A stretch of DNA of 64,000 nt, taken from contig LSRX01000791.1 in NCBI GenBank assembly GCA_001939145.1, positions 142,650-206,649 on the forward strand, given 5' to 3'. The notes under the pieces are model-generated. The model was not told where the DNA came from. It searched no databases and saw only the letters and a program-made list of their open reading frames with translations. Within the stretch, counting starts at the first letter, position 1. Each line of letters begins with the position of its first letter. A program made the position numbers and the translations under genes. Shown one piece after another: positions 30,396-44,000 of this stretch. Source of the DNA: Symbiodinium microadriaticum. Its lineage: Eukaryota > Sar > Dinophyceae > Suessiales > Symbiodiniaceae.

Positions 30396-31415
30396 CTGCG
30401 AAGTAGCAATGAGCAGCTAAAGGGAAGATCCTCTTCCTTGCGGGACGAGGTTGGAGCGAATGCAAAAAAATTGCACGCCTCGCAACAAAGCCTTTCGGTG
30501 GACATCTTGCGACTTTCTCGCTGCCAGACTTGCCTTTCGTCTTCCACTCTCTCACTTGACATTCGAAGTCCAACTTCTGTGTTTCAAGTATGGGCCTCCA
30601 CAGGCCATGTTCTCTGGACACGAACGGTCACTAACGAAAAGGGTCAAATGCTTCCTCCGACTGATCTCCACTAAGTAGGTTTCGAAGATCTGGCGCCCGA
30701 GTCTCCTGGCAGGGTGGTACGTTTGGGGTGTTTAGGCAGTTTAGGGGTTCTGTTTCGGGATGCCCTTACGGCTTGGTAAAGTCTTAAGTACGACCGGGTT
30801 CTCTGTTGCCTTGGTGGGACTCGCCGGAGCTTAGGGCTGAGGGCTTTGAGTGTCTCTACATTGACATGGGAGTTTGGAGCAGCTGGGTACCCCCTTTCTA
30901 GGACTTGTTATTCGTGGGAGGCTGATTAGGTTAGACGGACCCCCTCCCCATGGCGAGTCTTTATGATCCCATGAAGAGAGCCCAACAGTCCATCTCGTCA
31001 TCCGGCTCGTTCAAGCTGTTCATAAACTGATCATGCAGTTCTTTGTCGAAGAACTCGCTGCCTGCACGAGCAGCAACCAGGAATTTTGGAGTTTCTCGAA
31101 ATTAAGCGGATCCAATGTACGTTACAATGCATTGGAAGCTTGCTGCCAGAGCAAGCACAGGTTTGAACTTCCCAGAATCGGATCACACTTATGCCAAAGA
31201 TCACTTGGAAATCCAGTGGGTCAAGTGCTGTGTGGACACTGGCCATTCGCATGTTGGTGCTTTCTGTCTATATACATGAGCATCGTGAAGCCGAAGCATA
31301 CTTGCAAAGGGTATAGTTCGGCTGCGCAGGGGCTTCTTTGTAGCTTGTAGCTGAGTTCACGTTCATGCCCTGGTTCCCTGTTTTCCGCTCGTTGCAGTGG
31401 GCAACTTCTCTAAGC

Positions 31416-31520
31416 CTTAGGCAGCTCCCTGCCTTGGTCCAGCATGGCGGGGATGGCGCTTTTCCTCGTCTTCTTGGCTTTGTCTCCTGCACGGTCGTTG
31501 CTTCCAAGGCTTTCAAGCAT
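31416..31520 (-). CDS. Possible channel 5' exon with start codon
   Basis: From an ATG at 31520 the frame reads MLESLGSNDRAGDKAKKTRK then SAIPAMLDQGRELPK and meets an AAG-GC donor. This could be the first coding exon of the channel, or an internal exon after a TAG acceptor. No junction to the next exon has been confirmed. Confidence 0.4.
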
Positions 31521-32647
31521 TTCTACTAGCGAACGGTGATTAGAACCGACTTACTGCGAATCATTCTTCCGGCTGACTGTTGGCGACCGTCAGTGAATCG
31601 TGAGCACTCGGCTCTGCTCAGCCACGAGCCTACGGCGTCCGTTCCCGGGTGGCCTCCAGCTTGTGAAGCTTGAGAGGCTGCGCTCGCCTGACTGTGGTCC
31701 GACGCCTGCGAAGGGGAAAAAGCCCATCGCCGAGGTTCAACCTAATTACAATTTCTTACTGAATACTGCTCAGCATAGGCATGGATGTTGACTCAAGTCC
31801 CGAAGGCTTGAAGCACACAGGCACGATGAATCGGATGATACTGGCAGTTGGGATTCGTGCTGCTGTGCTTCCTCGTTCTTCTTTCACTGTCCGGAATCCC
31901 CAAGGCCTCCATATATCTTGTTCGAGAAGACCTACTATCCTTGCTCCTTGTGAAGGTACACTGCCTAAACGATCTCTACGGGTAGCTTGACAAGTGCCTG
32001 CCCTACGCACCAAGGCTGCAACCTTCCAGTGTACTTTGCTTAGCGCAGAAAACTGCTATCAGTCACATCACTGCGTGTGCGAGAAACGGGTTGGTTTTTT
32101 CAAGTCTTGCCTCGGAGCCCTCGGAAACTTCGCGACTGTGGACCTCCTTGGCAATTCTCCTGAGTGCTCTTCACGAGTTTGGCTCGTCCATTAAAGCGTT
32201 TTGATGCTTTCCTCTGGGCGACATGGGATCCTGGAACCGGACCTAGACAAGCTAACGTGATGACCCGCATGGGCACGAAGCTACGCCGCTACGCAAGCCT
32301 CAACAGCCTCAGTACTTGGAGGATCAGGAGCTTTTGCGAGGTTTCAGAGGTTTGAATACATCCCGATTCAGCCGCTTCCAAACAGCGGTGCAGCAACCCT
32401 CCTTCGCAGGCAGGTATCGCCTGCTTCATGTCAGCATGCCAGCAACGTTTCGGATGTCTAAGACAGGCAGAACTTGACAGGCATTCACAAGGCCTCAAAA
32501 TGTCTCGTCACCCTCCTGTTGCTCATCCTTAGGCTTAGTAAGTATTAGTAAGCAGGGTTAAAATACTTTAACTGGGGTTGTAAGTAGTACTGTAACAGAT
32601 ACCTTTTTTTGCCCTAGTTCCGAAGTCCCATGATCCATCAAGTGGCC

Positions 32648-33092
32648 CTAACTCATCTTCGAGTCTCTTCTCACAGGCCACAGGATGGGTCTAAAGGCTG
32701 TAGCGGTCTCTATGGCTGCGGTCAACCTCGAGTAGGTTGGCTGTGACAATGGTAACCACTGCTTACTGTGTCTGTCGCAAGAAACTAGATGCATGGCGAG
32801 ACACACAACATTACTCGAGGGTCGCTTCTTGTTGTTCCCGACAACAGCATTGGCAGGAAGGTCCCTGGACAGCAAGATTGGTAAGGTTTCGATCGGAAAT
32901 TCAACTTTGCGCATGGCCTCTAGGCTTCGCCTAGCTCTCAAAGTCACATTCGAGGGCAAGCCGACAACAAGTATCATAAGCAAAGAGAGCCATTCGACTT
33001 TCACTCTCTCGCCTGTGTTGCTCCTGGGCACGGCCACACTCACCACATGGGAGCATCAGAAAACAAAGGACGCTTCAGTGCAGACAAACTGA
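32648..33092. other. Region open on both strands, product undecided
   Basis: The plus frame 32793-33092 (99 codons; includes KIGKVSIGNSTLRMASRLRL) and the minus frame 33046-32648 (132 codons; includes RRSLEAMRKVEFPIETLPIL) both read like protein. Neither matches a family I recognise. One is presumably a shadow of the other, or both are chance. Confidence 0.25.
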
Positions 33093-33199
33093 CATTTCCA
33101 CGTCACGCTCTTTGCGAGGCCAGCGATATGCGAGGTCCGTTCAGCTCGCAGACCGGGGGAAATTTGCGTACAGCCACTTAGTGGTGCAAGAGCAGGTAC

Positions 33200-33367
33200 T
33201 GCGTAGTCGCTCCTGTTTCATGTTTTCCACATGAACCTTCAGGCTTCCTGAATGGAGCTTCCCTGTCTCTGACCTCGGTGGCTGTTGGCTTGTGACTTGC
33301 GGCCTCTGGTTTTTCTGAAATACAGCGGCTTGTTTTGCTGACTCGCTTTTGCCGACACTGGCCTCGA
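33200..33367 (-). CDS. Possible hydrophilic exon upstream of the channel
   Basis: After a GAG-G acceptor-like site the frame reads ASVGKSESAKQAAVFQKNQR and continues to VHVENMKQERLRS. It is Lys/Gln/Ser-rich with no domain I recognise. Position and strand are compatible with the channel N-terminal region. Confidence 0.3.
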
Positions 33368-33582
33368 CTTGCTGACACAAGCTAGTCGGCTGCCTAAAGC
33401 CGAAAACCCTTTAAAGTTGAAACGCCCCGGCGGCCGATTAAAGCCCAAAGCCGCTTAAGTGCTTAAGTTTAAGCACCGCGGCGAGATGAAACCCCAAAGC
33501 TGTGAAGAAACCGCCCCCGCCCTGTTCAAAAAAAATACCCCGGCCCCGGCTGGTGGGCAGCCTCGGCCCTAGCTGTGCTAGC

Positions 33583-33627
33583 TCGGTAAGGTGCTGCTTG
33601 AGGAGCTGGTCCAGGAGTGCAACAAAC
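33583..33627 (-). CDS. Possible coiled-coil exon upstream of the channel
   Basis: 45 bases with AG-G acceptor and GA-then-GC donor, encoding FVALLDQLLKQHLT and part of Glu, a heptad-like amphipathic helix. Related channels have such helices in the cytosolic N-terminus, but linkage to this gene is only by position and strand. Confidence 0.4.
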
Positions 33628-34960
33628 CTCGAAATCTTTCGTGGCAATGATTGGGCTTTAGGCCTCTAAAGGGCAGGACACATGGAAAGCTTCAGCAATG
33701 ATAATGATCATCTCACCAAGCTACTACTGTCAAGTACAGTTTGAAGAGCAACAACAGCGGCGGCCCTCCACGCTTTATGGGACACTGCTAAAAAGGAATG
33801 TCTCTCTTTGCCCGTTATAACTCTGTGCGCCAGGACGCGGCTGTGATGCGTCGCCTCTCATCTGGCCCATTTGGGCGATTGTTGGAGACCTGGCTTCTCA
33901 CTCACTGATTGGGGCGGAAGGAATCGAAGACTCGAGTTCCGCTGGAATCCGCTTCAGAAAGCCCCAATGCCCAAGGGCCTTTCGATCCAACAAGCTTCAT
34001 GATCGCGCTTGGGGACAGGGGGCCTCGGCCATCGGTCGGCAAGTGACCGAAGCAGAGAGAAGTTATAAAGCGCACACGAGAGCCAGCGGCCTGAATTCAG
34101 CAAAGGGGCTGCCGACTACTCACATTCTTCAAATGGAGGTCGAGCATGTTGCTGGAGATGGCCGTGCCAGCCAAAACACTGGGCCAAGTTCTACGAGCTG
34201 GCGTGAGTTCTCTTTTTGCTGATACTCGGCAGGGCAAACCGGTGAACTAACAGCTATAGTCTGAAACTGGACTGCAAGACCTACCACCATGCAAGTGCCA
34301 TTGTTATGCTTGCTCTTCAGTGTTGCTGTTTGTTTTGCTTGTGTCCACAGACTTTTGAGCTGCGGCGGCAGCGGACATCACCCTGCAGGTGATACACATG
34401 GCATTGTAAACTTGCAGACAGGGCGTCGCATTGGCAATCAGGGCAACAAACAAACCTGCCAGCACCCTCCGTTGGCCCTCTAGAGGGCCACTCCGGTCCC
34501 CCACCTCGATCTGCCGTTGCATCAACAGCATGTCCTTGGTACTAGTAGGTGTTAAAGGGCGGATGCCCTTTACATCTCTTCCTCCATGCCATGGCCCCAA
34601 CATGCAAAAGGAGTCGCAAAGTCTTCTCCTCGAAACTGAGCCAGGCTCGGCTCGTGCGACCAGCCAGGGACGACTCCAACTAAAGCCCTTCTCTCCACAT
34701 TTCGTCCATGTCCAGTGGTCCAGGATCTCGAGCAGATGATAGGACTAGAATGACTCGATTCGCCCGGAGGCCCTACTCGATTCTCAACTCCTTGGCCGAG
34801 GCGCAACCTCCTTGGGTAGGGCTCCCCGTCCCAGCTGCGACAGGTCCTTAGATAGAGCTCAAGAGCTCAATGGAAGGACTCGCCCAGACCACCATGGAGC
34901 CAAATGCAAGGACACTACACCATCACCACAGCGAGGGATCGCGCTTCCACGAACACGATC

Positions 34961-35024
34961 TCAGAAACAGTGCTTGCAAAGAGCCATAGTGTTGCGCTGG
35001 GTGTTCGCCAAGCTGAAGCCGACC
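34961..35024 (-). CDS. Protease terminal exon
   Basis: Completes Arg and encodes VGFSLANTQRNTMALCKHCF followed by a TGA stop at 34963-34961. VGF at this place is the usual end of an A1 protease. Acceptor CTCAG-G. Confidence 0.9.
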
Positions 35025-38000
35025 CTGAGCATGAAGAAGACTCTTGAGGACTTCTTGGCCTCACTAGCAAAGGCCCCAAAAGGCGCCTCTTCTGCTCCCA
35101 GTCATAGACGGTGTAGTATCCTTTGCGAGTAGGGAGAGGACAAAAAAGCAGAGTCTCTACAAAAAGGGAGAGCCATTCGGAAGGCGAGGGGCTGTGAAGC
35201 ACCGGCTCGCCGAGGATGAAGAGCTTTGGGCCCAAAGGTGCCGGAAGGTTCACCTCAGAACCCAAGTTGCCAATAAGAAAAGCAGCGGTAAGATGGCAAT
35301 ACCAATAGCCAATAGTACTAGTAGTAATATACTGGTAACAAAAACTAAGAAATAGAAATAATAATACCAATAATAATAACAACAATAACAATAATAGTAA
35401 TCATGATAAGGATAATGGTAAAAAGAGCAATCATAATCACCATGCCGGGGAAGTTGAGGACCTGATTTCAGCTCAGTTCTTGCCAAGCCACGGCCATGAC
35501 CCGCGGGCTGCAGTTGCGCTTCACTGGGCCCTGTGGACTCACCACACACTGCCCGCAACTTTTGCAAGTAGGCACAGTCTACGAGTCTATCCTTTCGGCA
35601 AGCAGGAATTGCACAGTTCTTCAACTCTGCCGATGAGGCTTCCTCCTGAACCCGCGTCGATCTCACATGGAACATGATTTTGGCTCACACCCTGAGCTCG
35701 GTCCTACAAAGACATGCTCAACCCTGGGAGGAGACAGCCCTCGAGCCTCGTCCTCCTTCGCTGCCTCCTCCTTGCCCTTCTCTTTGGCGTCCTTGTCCGC
35801 CTTCTCCTCTTGCTTCGCTTCATCCTTGGCCTCGTCCTTGCCCTCTTCCTTGGAGTCCTGCACGCGAGGAATGCACAAAGTTTGGCTGCATGATCACAGA
35901 TCTGATCCTATGCTCCGAAGAATTTGCACACCAGAGTCTCAAGAGAAATGTTTTCTCTGCTCTGCCTTCGCTTCTGATGCGGCCGCTGCATCTTGCGAGC
36001 CAGGTGACCCGGTGCCTTCCTTGGCCTCCTGCAGGGCCGGTGCTAAGAGAAGAGAACTAAACTCATCCCGAAGGGTTTTGGAGACGAGAACACAGTGCAC
36101 TCCAAACTCGACATCAGGAAGCCCATGCCAGCTTTCGTTCGGAAAAACCGATGAGCAGCTTTTTTCAAGTTGCCAAAAAAGGACTCCTTGTCTGCGCCCT
36201 CGCCGGAAGCTTCGGCGTTCTCTGCAGGCCTGGCTTCGAGTGGAACTTCCAGCTTTTCAGAGGATCCCAGAGACGATGCTGCGGAACTTGTGGGGTTGGA
36301 TTCTTTAGACGCGGCTTCAAGAAGCTCATGTTGGTGAAAGGCCTTCGTCTACTCATCTGTAGTTCCCCTGCACTTGTCTAAGCTACTGCAAGCAAGCATC
36401 TCTTACAACAGTTTCATGCTTCGCGTTGCCATGTGGCTGACCAAAAGTACCTCCCACACTTCCTTCCCGAAACTTCGAGCCTCGTTGCCTCGCCGTCCTG
36501 CGGTGCACGGAGTGGAAACCGAATCGAACCACGCGCGACAGAAACGACCGATACGAAGGACCGCCTTTCATCTAACAAGGCTTCTGAGTTTCTGAGTGCT
36601 CGCCCCAAGACCCGAGAGCTTCGCTCTGATCGCACGTCTGCTGCCACCCTCAAGATTCGATGAAAACCCTTTGGGACCTTTGACTGGCGAACTCGGTGAC
36701 CCTACTTCTCTCCTCGACGGTCTCAGTGAGCGATCTGCAGTGGATCACTAGGTTCAGGCCCCACTGCTGGCTGTTCCCATCGATCCTGACCGAAGACGCA
36801 CATGCCATCAAGGAGGGGGGGATTGGTGGCGGCAAGAGTTCTTGTTCGTCGTTCGCCAGGGTGGACCACACAGACTGTGGCGCCGCATACGCAATTCGCG
36901 CATAACCTGTTGCAGTCTCCCCCTTTACCACCAGCCTCTTGACGCAGATCTTCTCCTGCTTGGCGGATACCTCGAAGCGATCCGGAAACTGGTCCTGGCT
37001 CAGGTGGGTCACGACTCTGTTATTCCAAGCTTGCACCAATGCCAGCTCACACCGCCCAGCAGCCCTTGAAGTCACCCGTTGCCCCCTGGTTGCCCCTGTT
37101 GTGTTGCGCCGGGCCTTTCGCCGGTTGGCTGCATCCACGTCACAAGTCACAGGAACGGGAGGCCTCGGGCTTTTGGAGAGATGCACCCGTCAGTGCATCC
37201 TCTTAAGTACGCAGACCTACGAGATCCATCCGTTGCGCAGTCTGCATCCCGAGCATCGAAGACTCTACTTCCTGCGCAGCTACGTCTCGCACAGCTGCCG
37301 AAGATGCTGTCCAATCTTTTGGGACCCGTGCTGGATACACTTCTCGGGCTGCTCACCAAAGTGGCTGCCAATCACCAGCTCCTGTCACTATGCATCTGCA
37401 TCGTTATGAAAGCAAAAAACCCAAAGAACACATAGTCTCTGATGGGAACCTGGGGCTCGGCTCGCAACCACTCACCGCCCCCCCCCCCGCTCCCTGCAGA
37501 GTCCCCGCCCTTATCCAAGGCCCCCAATAATGAAGGGGCCCAAAGGCCCGCTCCTCCATGTTTTCGAAGCCTGGGTGGACCACCTCCTTGCATCGAAGGA
37601 CGAGGTCAGCCTCTGATCAGACAGATTCGAAAAGGAGCAAGGGAGGCTTCCTCTCAAAATGCATTTTGGTTCTAGAGGTAGGACTTCTAAATAAACACGA
37701 GATGAAGCATCGTGGAGCTTCGGGTTCTTCTGTGTGATCCTCGATGTTCTGACATTCATTCATGCAGCCCTCTGAAGCTCCAAACCTTCGGTTCTGGCCG
37801 GCCTCCTCGATCTCACTCGGGTTGTTGCGTGGAGTTACACAGATCTGGTTGTCCTTCTTGCGGACCCGGAACCTCGTCAACGCAGGCTTACGAAGACTTG
37901 TCTGGACCTATCGAGAAGCATCGTGGAACATCGATGCCGAAGCCAAGGCATTTGTTGAGGCTCTAGGAGGGCTCACGTGAGGCGGCAGTTGCCCGCCCGA

Positions 38001-41000
38001 AACCCTGCCAAGACTCCCTACATTGGGCTCACGGAATTAATTAATTGCTGCATTGCTAGCTGCAGTGTGCCACGGCCATGATAGCAGCAAGAACCGTTTT
38101 TTTCGAACAGAAGTTGGTTCTTTAGACGGCGATTGCATGATTCACGGGTACCGTCATGGATCCGTACCTTTTTTTAACCCGGCTGAAGCAGGTCGCAACT
38201 GCAGACTTGAGCCGAGCAGCTGCTCGGTGTCCTCGCATGTCACCTCGAAGCAAGGAGTGTCAACCGTACAAGCGATACCGGCAACTGCGAAAACACGATG
38301 CAGAGTGCACTCAGTACAGAGTCCTTCTTCGTATCCAAACTGCTTAGGTGTTGCCCTTGTGACCTGGTGTGATGGGCTGTTGGGGTCGGCCGATTGGAGC
38401 TCGCGCACACACACACATAGACACACTGGTGTGAACCAGCAAAAACAGGAAGAACGAACCAACGAACGTGCGAGCGAGCGACCGAGAGAATGTGAGAGTT
38501 TACCATGTACTTTCACTTGCGAAGGCTGTCGAAAGTCTGTCCCCTGGCCTCGGCAAAAGGCTGCACACACTTCTCGGTGCCGTCTTGCCGACCAACATAG
38601 ATCGCCTCCGCGCCTGCAAAAAAAAGGGCTCGGCTGGTTTCGTGCAGGGCTTCCGTTGCGAAGACTCTCAAGTGAGCCATGTCTGGCTGGCACGATTTTT
38701 GTTCGTCCTAGCTGAAGTTACGGAGATGACCCTTGCCATGTGCCATGTCCCTTAACCAAAAAAGGTGACGTATGAAGTACACAGCACAACTTGAGACTGC
38801 GAGCCGGCCTTTCTGCTGGGGCCCTTCGAGGCCAGCGGTGTGGGGATTCGGGCAGAGGAACTCCAGGTCCAATCCTCGGAGACTCTCCAGCCTCCTCGTT
38901 TTCGAGGAGAATAAGTTACTATCAGATGCTATAAGAGACTCTGAGGTGATATGATCTGCTATACATAACCATGACATACTATAAGACTGTGATATGATAT
39001 GATATACATAACCATATACATCTATACACAAGCATCATCAGACCGGTGAAACAAATATGCAGAGACCGCGCTTCAGGGAGGATGAATGCTTGCCCCAGCC
39101 AGGGCACCCCAAGATCCTGGTTGATCCACTCGTTCGACACAGATGTCCTCGCCTGCCAACATTCCAGCTTGGCTTCCAAGTTTCAAGTTTGGGGTCGTTC
39201 GTGTTCGCCAGCCGGCCTTTGGACGATACTGTGAACTTGTCAGTGTAGATGTCGCTGCGCTTGTTGGCGGCCTGGGGTGGCCAGGCCCTGAACAACAAAG
39301 GATGACTGAAATACCTAGCAGAACGAGCAAGACAAAGCCATAATAGTAGCATCGGGGAGGTGGCAGTGTTGCTGTGGCTGGCATCGTACTGGTACCTCTG
39401 CTGGCAGTGCTGGCATTAGCACCGGCACTGGTACGTCGATTAGAAGCCGAGGACATCGTCGTGATAGTAACAGGCCGTCGCCGCCCAAGCTCAATAGCAT
39501 TGGCACTACTGTATCCCGTAGCACTCGTCGCCGTCATCCTTATCGTGGTGGTGATTCTGGTGGTGGTGGTGATTCTGGTGGTGATTCTGGTGGTGATTCT
39601 GGTGGTGATTCTGGTGGTGATTCTGGTGGTGATTCTGGTGGTGGTGGTGGTGGTGGTGGTGGTGGTGGTGGTGGTGGTGGTGGTGGTGGCGGTGGCGGTG
39701 GTGGTGGTGGTGGAGGTGGTGGCCAGTGGCGGTAGCAGCGGCGATGATCGTTGCCATCATCGCCTCCTTCGTCGCAATGATCGTCGTTGCAAGAGTAATA
39801 GCATAATCGTAGGACGAGTGTCTCGACACAACATGAAAAGCCATCTAGGCGTCAGGAGGCTATCATCAGAGTGAGGGTTGTCTTCTCGCTTTCAGGGTTT
39901 AGAGATGCGGCATGGCACTGGCCTCACACTCCGTTTTTGCAGGACAAGGCGCTTCCGGATGGCACTTCACTGCGTGAACCGGCCTGCACAATTGGCTACA
40001 AATGTCATAAAGGCGAGTGCTTGCGGCCGTTTTGCAACCTTTTTGTGCCTACTTTCCTGGCTGCGGCGTTGCGAACTGTTCCTGGAACTGTCATTTCTGC
40101 GTTGATGAGAAATCGCTTCATGGTGGTGACTCCGACAAGAACAGCCATGACAACAAGATTGCAAGTAGCCGGTCTGCCATGTTGCTGTTTAAGGTGATCT
40201 TGGCTGTCCTTGAAAAACAGAACAACACCAACGCAGCAGTACTGGACCAACAACAGGTACTAAGTAATATTCTTTTATAGTCACGACAGATGCACATTGA
40301 CACAGTTTCTGCGATGCTGAAAACACCCATGATCAAAATTAGCTCACCGGTACTCTGCAACACCATTGCTACATCAATTCACACTGTAGATTGCACTTCG
40401 TGGTTCGGTCTGCTTCGAGGTGTCTTGCAATGCAATTCAACGCCTTAGCACAGCATATCTGGCTCTTGTGGGCTCTGCTCCCTTTTTTGAGGGGACCTCT
40501 TAGAGTCTTGTTCCATACAACCAATCTTCAGCACTCGCGATGCGGTGATGGTGAAGAATCCCAAAGCCACTGCCGCTCCCTTGCTCGTCTAGTGGCATTG
40601 GTGCTAGCAACAGGGTTTCGTACTCTGCCAGACCTGACGTCAAGTGCCGCTGGTTTGCTTCGTTTCCTTTTTGGTGATATCCTCATTTTGCCTTCGCTAC
40701 AGTCAGCGCCGGCCTTTTTGCAAGGCTTTTGGCAGCTGGAGCAATTGCGCTTCAGTCGTACTCCTAGGCTCTCGATAACCAGCTATTTACATCCCAGTTT
40801 CACAAGCATAAGGTGGGGCCCTGCCTGATACACTTCGTCGAACCTGCCGTGTGGTTCTTGTTGGGCCCAACGTGGACGATGTGGTAGCCGGGTCGCAGGG
40901 CTGCTTTGGCCTGAACGGTCTTTGAGTAAGAGCCCTTCCCTCTCCGGTAAAGGTCTCCACGTCTCTTCTGCATCGGGTCCCAGAGAGTCAAACACTCCCT

Positions 41001-44000
41001 TCTCTCTCCCCCTCTCACCCTCCCTCCCTCTCGCTTTCTCAGAACCTGTGCGCTACCTGCTATCCCTGCACAGCCAACAAACCCACCAGAGGTACACAGT
41101 TACACAGCTGTCAGAGATTGCAGTGTTCCAGAATGTGCCGAGTACCCGGTGTATTTGTACCGCACAGGGCACCGTCTACACCACACCGAGGCATCATACA
41201 CAGGTAACCAGATGCTCGAAGTTGGGCTGGAAGTCTGTGTGCTTGGGCTCTCCACTGCGGACTTCGGTTCGAGCCCGTTCGCACGGCGCATTTGCGCTGG
41301 ATGCGCGCCTGACCTCTTCTTCTCTCACTGTTTTTCGTCTGTTGCCGAAAACAGTTTCCTCTAGGGCAAGCCGGGGGGGAACGCACCAACTGTCAGCATG
41401 AATCACGCTGAATAATGACCTCATGCTCAACACGAAGCTACATTGCGAGCCTTTGTGTTCTTCTTTCTCTTGTCAGTCTCGTCCTCCACAGTGACTCCTG
41501 CAGGAATAACATAGATAGAACTGAAGAAGAAAGCATGCCGCGAATTCAAACACAAACACAGAAGTGCGGAAGTCTTCCTGCCATGTCCGACCGGCTTTTG
41601 CAACGACACCGTGACCGGTACTGAATTGAAAAACCGAAACTTAAGGCGAAGATCCTTTCTCGGAGCTTACGGAGACGCCCTCGCGCAGTGGCAACCTGCG
41701 CATGTAGCCTTGGCTGCAGCTCTCGAGGCAACGTGAGATTCTGTGACCATCATTGGGGGCTTGCCGCCTGGGCCGGGCACGCGTCCGGAACAGGCATTGT
41801 GCATCGACCATTTCCGCGATGCCCGGCTTCAACCCACCCGAAGCAGTCTTAACACATTCCCAAACCCCTGACACCGTCAGAACCAACATCTTGCAGAGCC
41901 GTGGCTTGCGGGGAGGAGCTCGATGGTCTTCCCGGGCAAATCGATTTCCTGAGGCATCCCGTCTCATGCATTGAGGATGCCATGGGCTTCAGAGCTGTTT
42001 GCTGAAGAGCACAAGAAGGAGAGGAGAAGAAGTCTGCGATTGAACAGCAGAGGTGCAGCTTGCCCCGGCTGCCTCCTAGCCGAATCGCAGCTCCAGCAAT
42101 AAGGGCCCCTTACATAGAGTCCCGACCAGCGGGATCATTACTGTAAAGACACCCACAGTAAAGAAACAGGGTCCGCCCAATCTAACAGGTCTCCGAACGC
42201 TCCGACTTGGGTTCCACCGAGTCACCACATTTGGGCTCTTCGCGAGCCGGCAATCGAGGAGATCCCCTGCATCGACCTGCTGTGTGCCAGAAACACTCTG
42301 TGACATTCTACACTGCTATGTAATGCCACATTCTGTTATGTGCGGCATGGTGCGGTGTGGTATGTTGTGGCATGTTATGATACCGCATGTTTTAAGTATT
42401 AGGTTCGGCCAGGTTCGGCGCGGACCTAGGCTGGGTTAGGCCTTCGTATACGAACCATATTGTGTCATAGTATAATCGGCTATACCGTAGTATTCTATAG
42501 TAGATTACATTAGACCGATTCGATGTACGGCTTGGGTTACATGACAAGCTTGTGAATTTTATTGGGTTACTGGGCGATACTATGTTCGATGACAAGGCTA
42601 GAGTATATGGTTTATACATCGGAGGTCATCCAGCCACTGCTTCATACTGCTCCAGGCCTGAAGCATCTGCGACAGCTCCTGCGCAGAATCGTGCGACGTT
42701 CGGGCGAGGTACAGAAATCAATCAAGCATGACAGCCATGAAGCAGCCCATGGGCTTCCAGTGAAAAGCGGACGGGGCGACTTTCTGGGCAGAAAAGCAAG
42801 CATCAAGCTACTGAGAGCTCTAATATCACTCCCATCCCCGAAGCAGGGCCGGGCCTTGTCGTAAGGACCCGGGACACCCAAATGGCTGGTGCCAGTATCC
42901 ACGACTCCGCGGCAAGTGCCATCCTGCTCTGGAACCAAAGCTACGCTCGAAGCTTTGGTGGCAGAGATTGGGAAGGCGAACATAGGTCCTCTCCGAAAGT
43001 AAGCATCCTACACTGGCGTGGAAACTGTGACCCACCAAATTATGCAGAGAGAGTCGGGACCTTGCAGAAGTCCAGCTCCACACCACCCACACGAACGGCC
43101 AGAATGGGCACAATCCTCGCTATTTCGCTGCTTCAGAGGGTCTCTACACATCTCGAGGCTTCGGCTCACTTGCAAATGCAAATCGCCGATTCGTCTTGGG
43201 CACAGGTTCAGATGAGACCTACGAAATGGTTGCTAGTGAAGATTGTTCTTCACCATTCCCAGTGTCAGCCTCACCATCAACATCCAACACAATTATGACA
43301 ACCGTCGTCGCCGCTATCACTGACACTGTCATCGTTTCTTCTTTTGAAAGGCGAGCTGCCTGGCTGCTGGCAAAGACGAAAATGCGACGAATGCGGAAAC
43401 GCAAGAGGTGGCAATGCCGACGACAAAGATGACGATGAGCATTGTGCGGATGATGCTGCTGCTGTTGGTGCCGCGGGGGCTGAAGCTGGTACTAACGCTG
43501 GTGCAGCGAGGGCGGTGGCGGTGGCTGCGGTAGGGCGGTGATGGATGCGTGATGTTGGTGGTGATGGATGCGCTGGTGCAGGCTCTTTCGGGGCTGATTC
43601 GATGATCAAGACGGGCCGTCGCATTGGTACTCAGATCTTTGAATCTCAGCCCAAGCAGCCAGTAGCCGAGCTCCGGCATGTAGACCTGATCCAACTTAAC
43701 ACTTGGCAGACGAAGAACCCACTTTAAACTCCATAAACCAGCGACAGAAGTTGGAACAGCCACCGCAACGCAAACCCGCAAGCTCTAAACCCCTTATAAG
43801 GCCCCTAGAACTCGAGACACCAACGCCCCTCAAACCTCTAAGCCCTACGAAAAACGCCAGAACCCTGCCGCTCTCTCTCGCACGCAGACACTCACAACTC
43901 TTTGAAGCCCTATATATATCCCATAAACTCTGAGCCTCAAAACCCCAAAATACCAAACAAGCCTGACAAACTGAAAAATCCGCTATAAAAGGAGCAGTCT

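Larger units (their letters stand above)
36343..41670 (-). other. 5.3-kb protease intron with triplet repeats and a nested frame
   Basis: Lies between the YMRRLPLREGVS exon and the first insertion exon. It contains the 178-codon frame at 36650-37186, CA repeats near 38405, direct GATATGAT-ATACATAACCAT repeats at 38945-39025 and the GGT/GATTCT tract at 39545-39720. The plus frame at 40391-40828 reads like protein but matches nothing I know. Confidence 0.65.

Noticed and set aside
34289-34483. Plus-strand frame with a hydrophobic, signal-like start
   Set aside because: The hydrophobic start is short, the rest is random-looking, and an equally plausible minus frame (34304-34603) covers the same bases.
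35671-35684. ATTTTGGCTCA as a relic of the dinoflagellate spliced leader
   Set aside because: Only about 11 bases match the 22-base leader, and it lies on the plus strand within a minus-strand gene; chance is likely.
39374-39874. Val-rich or His-rich frames of 166 and 112 codons
   Set aside because: They translate the GGT repeat.
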